NCBI GenBank assembly: GCA_035288965.1
Contig: DATDYQ010000039.1
Span: 1-10,003 of the forward strand
DNA: 10,003 bases
From: DATDYQ01 sp035288965
GTDB lineage: Archaea; Nanobdellota; Nanobdellia; SCGC-AAA011-G17; JAGVZF01
Reading direction: 5' to 3'
The notes beneath the pieces are model-generated. The model had not been told where the DNA came from. It did not search any database and was given only the letters and a program-made list of their open reading frames with translations. The translations under genes were made by a program, and so were the position numbers. Positions 5,453-10,003 of the stretch are shown here, piece by piece (position 1 is the stretch's first letter; each line of letters starts with the position of its first letter).

Positions 5453-8308
5453 ATGTATAATCCTAAAGAAGTTGAAGAAGGGATATTAAAGTTCTGGGAA
5501 GAAAATAAAGTATTTGATAAATTAAGAAAGAAGAATAAAAATAAAGAGATATATTCTTTTTTTGATGGACCAATTACAGCTAATAATCCGATGGGAGTTC
5601 ATCATGCTTGGGGAAGAACTTACAAAGATGTTTATCAAAGATGGAAGGCAATGCAAGGATTTGATCAAAGATATCAAAATGGATTTGATTGTCAAGGTTT
5701 ATGGGTAGAAGTAGAAGTTGAAAAAGATCTTGGATTAAATAGTAAAAAAGACATTGAAGCTTATGGATTAGATAAATTTAGCTTAGCTTGCAGAGAAAGA
5801 GTAAATAAATTTAGCAAGATACAAACTCAACAATCAATAAGATTGGGACAATGGATGGATTGGGATAATTCTTATTATACTATGGATGATTATAATATCG
5901 AACATATATGGTATTTTTTAAGTAAATGTAAAGAGAAAAATTGGCTGTATAAAGGGACTAGAGTTATGCAATGGTGTTATAGATGTGGAACTAGCTTAAG
6001 CCAGCATGAATTAATTGATTCTTATAGAGAGATTGTTCATCCTGGAGTTTTTATTCAATGTAAAATAAAAGGAAGAGAAAATGAATATTTATTGATATGG
6101 ACGACAACTGCCTGGACATTAACTGCAAATGTGGCTGCTGCTGTAAATCCTGATTTTAATTATAGTCAAGTAAGCAAAGATAACAAAATATTTTATTTAG
6201 CAGAAGGAACATTAAAGAATTTAAGAGGAGATTATATTGTTTTAGATACAATAAAAGGATTAGATTTAGTTGGATTGGAATATGAAAGTCCTTATCAAGA
6301 TTTAGAAATACAAAGAGGAATAAAACATACAGTAATATCTTGGGAAAATGTTGGAGAGGAAGAAGGAACTGGAATTGTTCATATTGCTCCTGGTTGTGGA
6401 GCTGAAGATAATGCTTTAGGAAAAAAACATCAATTAAAGGAACCATGTCCTTTAGATGAAAATGGAAATTATGTTTCAGGATATGGATGGCTTACTGGAA
6501 AAAATGTTAAGGGAATAGCAAACGAGATAATAAATGATTTAGATAAGAAAGGATTTTTGTTTAAAGTTGAAGATTATAAACATAGATACCCTGTTTGCTG
6601 GAGATGTGGGACAGAAATTGTTTTTAGATTAGTAAATGAATGGTTTATTTCTTGTGATGAAATAAGACCTTTAATGAAAAGAGCTGCTAATAATGTTACT
6701 TGGTATCCTGAACATATTGGGAAGTTAATGCAGGACTGGCTTGATAATATGGGAGATTGGTGTATATCTAGAAAAAGATATTGGGGATTGCCAATGCCTG
6801 TTTGGGTGTGTGAAAATAATCATGAAACTTTTATTTCTACTAAAAAAGAATTAGAGAAAAAAGCAATATCTGGATTAGATCAATTAAAAGAATTACATAG
6901 ACCTTGGATTGATAATGTTAAAATAAAATGTGATCAATGTAAAAAGGAAGCTACGAGAATAAAAGAAGTTGGAGATTGCTGGCTTGATGCCGGAATTGTT
7001 CCATTTTCAACATTACATTATTTAGATGATAATGAATATTGGAAAAAATGGTTTCCAGCCGAATTAGTTTCCGAAATGAGAGAACAAGTAAGATTATGGT
7101 TTTATTCTATGTTATTCATGGCTGTAACTTTAGAAAACAGAACTCCTTATCTAAATGTTTTAAGTTATGAAAAAGTTCATGATGAACTTGGAAGACCGAT
7201 GCATAAAAGTTGGGGAAATGCAATATGGTTTGATGAAGCTGTAGACAAAATGGGAGCAGATGTAATGAGATGGATTTATACAAAGGTTAATCCGTCATTA
7301 AATATGAATTTTGGATATACGATAGCTAATGAAGCTAAAGTTACATTAAACATGTTAATTAACCTGAATACTTATTTAGAACAAGCTCTTGGAAATAATA
7401 AATTAAGCAAAGATGCAACATTAGAAAATGAAGATAGGTGGATATTATCAAAACTAAATAGATTGATAAGAGATGAGACTGAAAATTTAGAAGGGTTAAA
7501 ACCACAAGTTGTTACAAGAGATTTAGAAGAATTCTTTACGAATACATTATCTAAAGGTTATATACAATTGATAAGAGATAGAGTACAGCAAGAAGATGGA
7601 GAGAATAAAGAAGGGGCAATAAAAACGTTATATGAAGTTAATTTAAATTTATTAAAATTAATGTCTCCTTTTGTTCCATTTTTAGCAGAAGAGTTATATC
7701 AAAAACATTTCAGAAAACATGAGAAAGCTGAAAGTATATTTTTAATGAATTGGCCTGAGTTTGATAAAGATGCTATTAGCAATACATTAGAAGATGGAAT
7801 GAAGATAGCTGAGAAAGTAATGCAGGCCGGATTGGCTTTAAGGGAAAAAAATCAAGTTAATGTTAGATGGCCATTAAGAAGATTGTTTATTGCATTAAAT
7901 GATGATAAAGATAGTAATTTGATGTCTGGATTTGTTGATATAATTAAAAATCAATTGAATGTTAAGGAAGTTGTTATAGAAAAGAAATTAAAGCATTTTG
8001 ATATAGAATTTGATTATGGAAAGCTTTGTTTGGATTTTGAAACCGATAAAGAGTTGGAAATTGAAGGGTATTCAAGAGAAGTAATAAGAAGGATACAAAA
8101 TTTGAGAAAGAAAAGTGGATTAAGGAAAGAAGATAAGATTGAATTGAATATTACAAGTAAATATGATCTAAGTAAACAGGAAAAAGAAATTAAAGCAAGA
8201 GCTGGAGCTAAAACTTTAGAGTTTAATAGTGATGAAGTGTTTAGAAATATAGATAAATTTAAAGTAAGAGATCACGAGTTTAATATTGGATTTAATATTG
8301 TGAAATAG
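5453..8308 (+). CDS. ileS: Isoleucyl-tRNA synthetase (class Ia, unusual subtype)
   Basis: IleRS charges tRNA-Ile with isoleucine and removes misactivated valine. The product is 951 residues, shorter than typical archaeal IleRS of roughly 1,050. The Rossmann core begins with FFDGPITANNPMGVHHAWGRT, where GVHH (48-51) fills the HIGH position. The KMSKS position reads M583-H-K-S-W-G-N589. The CP1 editing domain includes LLIWTTTAWTLTANVA (TTAWTL where TTPWTL is usual) and TGIVHIAPGCGAEDN, retaining the acidic pair. Cysteine pairs C175/C178, C382/C385 and C493/C496 with C453 suggest bound zinc. MGDWCISRKRYWGLPMPVW and the variant GDCWLDAGI (commonly DVWFDSGS) follow. The anticodon-binding helical domain covers roughly residues 660-800, with a C-terminal extension after that. 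From memory, the GVHHAWGRT/MHKSWGN combination marks a minority IleRS clade found in various bacteria and some archaea. Lateral transfer is possible but not shown. It has its own leaderless promoter; tbp follows after 107 nt. Confidence 0.95.
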   Translation: MYNPKEVEEGILKFWEENKVFDKLRKKNKNKEIYSFFDGPITANNPMGVHHAWGRTYKDVYQRWKAMQGFDQRYQNGFDCQGLWVEVEVEKDLGLNSKKDIEAYGLDKFSLACRERVNKFSKIQTQQSIRLGQWMDWDNSYYTMDDYNIEHIWYFLSKCKEKNWLYKGTRVMQWCYRCGTSLSQHELIDSYREIVHPGVFIQCKIKGRENEYLLIWTTTAWTLTANVAAAVNPDFNYSQVSKDNKIFYLAEGTLKNLRGDYIVLDTIKGLDLVGLEYESPYQDLEIQRGIKHTVISWENVGEEEGTGIVHIAPGCGAEDNALGKKHQLKEPCPLDENGNYVSGYGWLTGKNVKGIANEIINDLDKKGFLFKVEDYKHRYPVCWRCGTEIVFRLVNEWFISCDEIRPLMKRAANNVTWYPEHIGKLMQDWLDNMGDWCISRKRYWGLPMPVWVCENNHETFISTKKELEKKAISGLDQLKELHRPWIDNVKIKCDQCKKEATRIKEVGDCWLDAGIVPFSTLHYLDDNEYWKKWFPAELVSEMREQVRLWFYSMLFMAVTLENRTPYLNVLSYEKVHDELGRPMHKSWGNAIWFDEAVDKMGADVMRWIYTKVNPSLNMNFGYTIANEAKVTLNMLINLNTYLEQALGNNKLSKDATLENEDRWILSKLNRLIRDETENLEGLKPQVVTRDLEEFFTNTLSKGYIQLIRDRVQQEDGENKEGAIKTLYEVNLNLLKLMSPFVPFLAEELYQKHFRKHEKAESIFLMNWPEFDKDAISNTLEDGMKIAEKVMQAGLALREKNQVNVRWPLRRLFIALNDDKDSNLMSGFVDIIKNQLNVKEVVIEKKLKHFDIEFDYGKLCLDFETDKELEIEGYSREVIRRIQNLRKKSGLRKEDKIELNITSKYDLSKQEKEIKARAGAKTLEFNSDEVFRNIDKFKVRDHEFNIGFNIVK

Positions 8309-8320
8309 AGCATTTAACGA

Positions 8321-8381
8321 CTATAAAATAAGTATTCCTTTATAAATAGCTTTAAATACTTTTCTATATTGGTTTATAAAC
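8321..8381 (+). promoter_or_regulatory. tbp promoter region with stacked TATA-like boxes and a flanking inverted repeat
   Basis: Four TATA-like sequences occur in 61 nt: CTATAAAAT (8321-8329), TTTATAAATA (8339-8348), CTTTAAATAC (8350-8359) and GTTTATAAAC (8372-8381). An inverted repeat with 7-nt arms, AAGTATT (8330-8336) and AATACTT (8355-8361), brackets the best box. Starts predicted from the last three boxes (about 8370, 8382 and 8403) all lie upstream of the ATG at 8416, so this gene has a leader. The arrangement would suit a regulator competing with TBP or TBP acting on its own gene, but AT-rich DNA makes chance matches common. Confidence 0.4.
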
Positions 8382-8395
8382 AAAGGGTAAAAAAA

Positions 8396-8405
8396 GAGAG
8401 GGGGA
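8396..8405 (+). promoter_or_regulatory. Shine-Dalgarno-like purine tract before tbp
   Basis: GAGAGGGGGA ends 10 nt before the ATG at 8416. It selects this ATG over the out-of-frame ATG at 8406, whose frame stops after five codons. It sets tbp apart from the leaderless first genes of the other transcription units here. Confidence 0.6.
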
Positions 8406-8415
8406 ATGATTACTT

Positions 8416-8982
8416 ATGGCTAAGAAAGAGAAGTTTAAGAAAGAAATTAAAATCCAGAATATTGTAGCTTCTACGGCCTTGGAGCACGATATACCATTAA
8501 TTAAGCTAGCTGAAGCTTTGCCAAATACAGAGTATAATCCTGAGCAATTTCCAGGATTAGTTATGAGAATTAGAGAGCCAAAAACAAGTGCTTTAATATT
8601 CAGCTCAGGAAAAATAGTATGCACTGGGGCTAAGAGCATGTCTAAGGTAAAAGAAAGTGTACAAATGATAATTAAGAATATAGAGAAGATTGGAATAAAA
8701 ATCAAGATAGTTCCTGTAATAAAGGTTCAAAATATGGTAGCAAGTGGAGCTATAGGAATAGATTTAAATTTAAATGATTTAGCCATGAGACTAGAAAATA
8801 CAGAATATGAACCAGAACAATTTCCAGGATTGGTATATAAATTACCAGGGACAAGAGCAACATTTTTATTGTTTAGTAATGGAAAGATTGTTTGTACTGG
8901 GACAAGAAGTGAAGCTAAATTAAGAGAAGCTGTAGATGGATTAATAATTAGATTAAAGAAGTTAAATTCAAAGAGTAAATAG
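8416..8982 (+). CDS. tbp: TATA-binding protein TBP
   Basis: TBP is the archaeal general transcription factor. It binds the TATA box, bends the DNA and recruits TFB and RNA polymerase. The product is 188 residues, the usual length, and consists of the two-repeat saddle with almost nothing else. Repeat 1 spans about residues 10-97 (IKIQNIVAST through KIGIKIK). Repeat 2 spans about 99-182 (VPVIKVQNMVAS through RLKKL). Each repeat has the signature EQFPGLV and a SSGKIVCTG or SNGKIVCTG strand. The four phenylalanines that wedge into DNA are all present (F45, F62, F136, F153). The N-terminus is a short basic tail MAKKEKFKK. The acidic C-terminal tail seen in some archaeal TBPs is lacking; it ends NSKSK. 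mcm starts 26 nt after the stop, implying co-transcription. The upstream region is unusually rich in TATA-like boxes, suggesting possible autoregulation. Confidence 0.97.
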   Translation: MAKKEKFKKEIKIQNIVASTALEHDIPLIKLAEALPNTEYNPEQFPGLVMRIREPKTSALIFSSGKIVCTGAKSMSKVKESVQMIIKNIEKIGIKIKIVPVIKVQNMVASGAIGIDLNLNDLAMRLENTEYEPEQFPGLVYKLPGTRATFLLFSNGKIVCTGTRSEAKLREAVDGLIIRLKKLNSKSK

Positions 8983-8999
8983 TTTCTGATAACACAAAA

Positions 9000-9004
9000 G
9001 GTGA
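9000..9004 (+). promoter_or_regulatory. Shine-Dalgarno for mcm
   Basis: GGTGA matches the 3' part of the archaeal GGAGGTGAT consensus and ends three bases before the ATG at 9008. It also settles the start: the overlapping GTG at 9001 is in another frame that stops after 12 codons. Confidence 0.65.
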
Positions 9005-9007
9005 CCA

Positions 9008-10003
9008 ATGGAAGCTGCAAAGCAGATAGAACTATTTAAGGAATTTGTAGAAAAAATTTATGAAAAGAAATTGTATGAATTAGTTAGTAAAGGAGCTAAA
9101 TCTTTATTGATTGATTTTAAAGAATTAAGTGAGTTTAGTCCTGAGCTTAGTGAAGATGTTCTAGATGATCCTGAAGAAACAATTAAAGCAGCGGAGGTTG
9201 CACTTTCGCAAATTGATATGCCTGAGCTTGGGGTTAGTGAAAGTGGTTTTTTAAACAGAGTTAGATTTACCAATATTCCAGATTCTCAAGGTGTTCATAT
9301 TAAAAATATTAGAAGTAATCATTTGAATAAATTTGTTGTTGTTGATGGAATTGTAAGACAGACAAGCGATGTAAGACCGCAAGTTACAAGTGCAAAGTTT
9401 GAATGTCCTAGTTGTGGTAATACATTAACAATATTACAAATTGATAGCAAATTTAAAGAGCCTTCTAGATGTTCTTGCGGAAGAAGGGGAAAATTTAGAT
9501 TATTAAGCAAGGAATTAGTTGATGCTCAAAGAATTATAATAGAAGAAAGTCCTGAAAACTTGGAAGGTGGAGAACAAGCAAAAAGAATTGCTGTTTTCTT
9601 AAAAGAAGATTTAGTTGAACCAAGAATGGAAAAGAAAACAACACCTGGAACTAAAGTAAGAATAATGGGAATACTAAGAGAAGTTCCGATAATCGCTCCT
9701 GGTGGTGGACAACTAATAAGATATGATTTAATGATTGAATGCAATTATATTGAACCAATAGAAGAAGCTTTTGAAGAACTTGATTTAAAGAAAGAAGATG
9801 TAGATGAGATAAAACAATTAGCAAAGGATCCTTTGATTTACGAAAAATGGATTCAGTCAATGGCACCTTCTATTTATGGACATGAAGATGTAAAAGAAGC
9901 ATTAGTATTGCAATTATTTGGTGGGGTAAGAAAATTTAAAGAGGATGGAACTAAAACTAGGGGAGATATCCATGTTTTGCTAGTCGGAGATCCAGGATGT
10001 ATT
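9008..10003 (+). CDS. mcm: MCM replicative DNA helicase, N-terminal 332 residues (runs off the window)
   Basis: MCM is the hexameric helicase that unwinds DNA at archaeal replication forks. The open frame starts MEAAKQIELFKEF and continues without a stop to the window end. The N-terminal helical domain A is about residues 1-95. The OB-fold part includes FVVVDGIVRQTSDVRPQV. The zinc finger has CPSCGN and CSCGRRG, four cysteines in CX2C and CXC pairs. The N-C linker and the start of the AAA+ ATPase follow (DPLIYEKWIQSMAPSIYGHEDVK, then VLQLFGGVRK). HVLLVGDPG leads into Walker A. The last two codons are Cys331-Ile332 where GDPG is normally followed by x-(A/G)-K-S. Ile does not fit Walker A, and Cys is the usual first residue of an intein, so the gene may be intein-interrupted from position 9998 onward. 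The gene sits 26 nt after tbp with a good Shine-Dalgarno. Confidence 0.94.
   Translation, partial: MEAAKQIELFKEFVEKIYEKKLYELVSKGAKSLLIDFKELSEFSPELSEDVLDDPEETIKAAEVALSQIDMPELGVSESGFLNRVRFTNIPDSQGVHIKNIRSNHLNKFVVVDGIVRQTSDVRPQVTSAKFECPSCGNTLTILQIDSKFKEPSRCSCGRRGKFRLLSKELVDAQRIIIEESPENLEGGEQAKRIAVFLKEDLVEPRMEKKTTPGTKVRIMGILREVPIIAPGGGQLIRYDLMIECNYIEPIEEAFEELDLKKEDVDEIKQLAKDPLIYEKWIQSMAPSIYGHEDVKEALVLQLFGGVRKFKEDGTKTRGDIHVLLVGDPGCI

Noticed and set aside
6156..6446. 96-codon open frame on the minus strand inside ileS, with a Leu/Phe-rich product
   Set aside because: It is wholly antisense to the conserved IleRS editing domain, has no promoter-like spacing, and its composition is what AT-rich coding DNA gives when read backwards.
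8364..9866. Several minus-strand open frames opposite tbp and mcm
   Set aside because: All lie antisense to well-conserved coding sequence, and their hydrophobic or Ser/Leu-rich products look like reverse readings of the real genes.
1..10003. CRISPR array or insertion sequence
   Set aside because: No regularly spaced repeats, no transposase-like frame and no terminal inverted repeats with target duplications were seen on either strand.

Overview
This is an AT-rich archaeal chromosome segment, most likely from a small-genome DPANN lineage such as the Woesearchaeota/Pacearchaeota group. The domain call is firm. There is an intact TATA-binding protein gene, the N-terminal 332 codons of an archaeal MCM helicase, a tRNA-Gln with the archaeal A1-U72 pair, and several genes with a TATA box about 25 nt before the ATG (leaderless transcripts). 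The DPANN placement is inferred from base composition, compact layout and overall protein style.

Layout, left to right. (1) 99-902 (+) encodes a secreted protein with a clear Sec signal peptide and a beta-rich body resembling an outer-membrane barrel, which is unexpected in an archaeon. (2) On the minus strand, 973-1245 is the C-terminal half of a DinB-family protein, immediately downstream of tRNA-Gln(CUG) at 1277-1349. (3) 1431-1787 (+) is a leaderless orphan gene. (4) 1848-5069 (+) is a tight three-gene operon: a double zinc-ribbon protein, an unknown protein with a His/Glu-rich HELAEHEREH motif, and purD (phosphoribosylamine-glycine ligase). PurD is interrupted at the GPN/TGGMG loop by a full-size 339-residue LAGLIDADG intein. 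(5) 5066-5359 (-) is an orphan gene whose stop overlaps the purD stop. It diverges from ileS through a short two-way promoter region. (6) 5453-8308 (+) is isoleucyl-tRNA synthetase with atypical signature motifs. (7) 8416-8982 is tbp, and 26 nt further on mcm begins with a good Shine-Dalgarno. The mcm reading frame runs off the window inside the Walker A motif.

The two most interesting points both concern inteins. The PurD intein is plainly visible. The last two codons of the window read Cys-Ile directly after GDPG of the MCM Walker A. Archaeal MCMs normally have GDPG-x-(A/G)-K-S there, and Ile does not fit, whereas Cys is the usual first residue of an intein. A second intein may therefore begin six bases before the window ends.

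First genes of transcription units (99, 1431, 1848, 5453, 5359 minus) have promoter-to-ATG spacings that imply no leader or a very short one. Internal operon genes (2271, 2751, 9008) carry Shine-Dalgarno-like sequences. tbp is the exception: it has a leader, a purine-rich Shine-Dalgarno, and several stacked TATA-like boxes with an inverted repeat. There is no gene-free stretch over 300 bases. No CRISPR array, rRNA or insertion sequence was seen.
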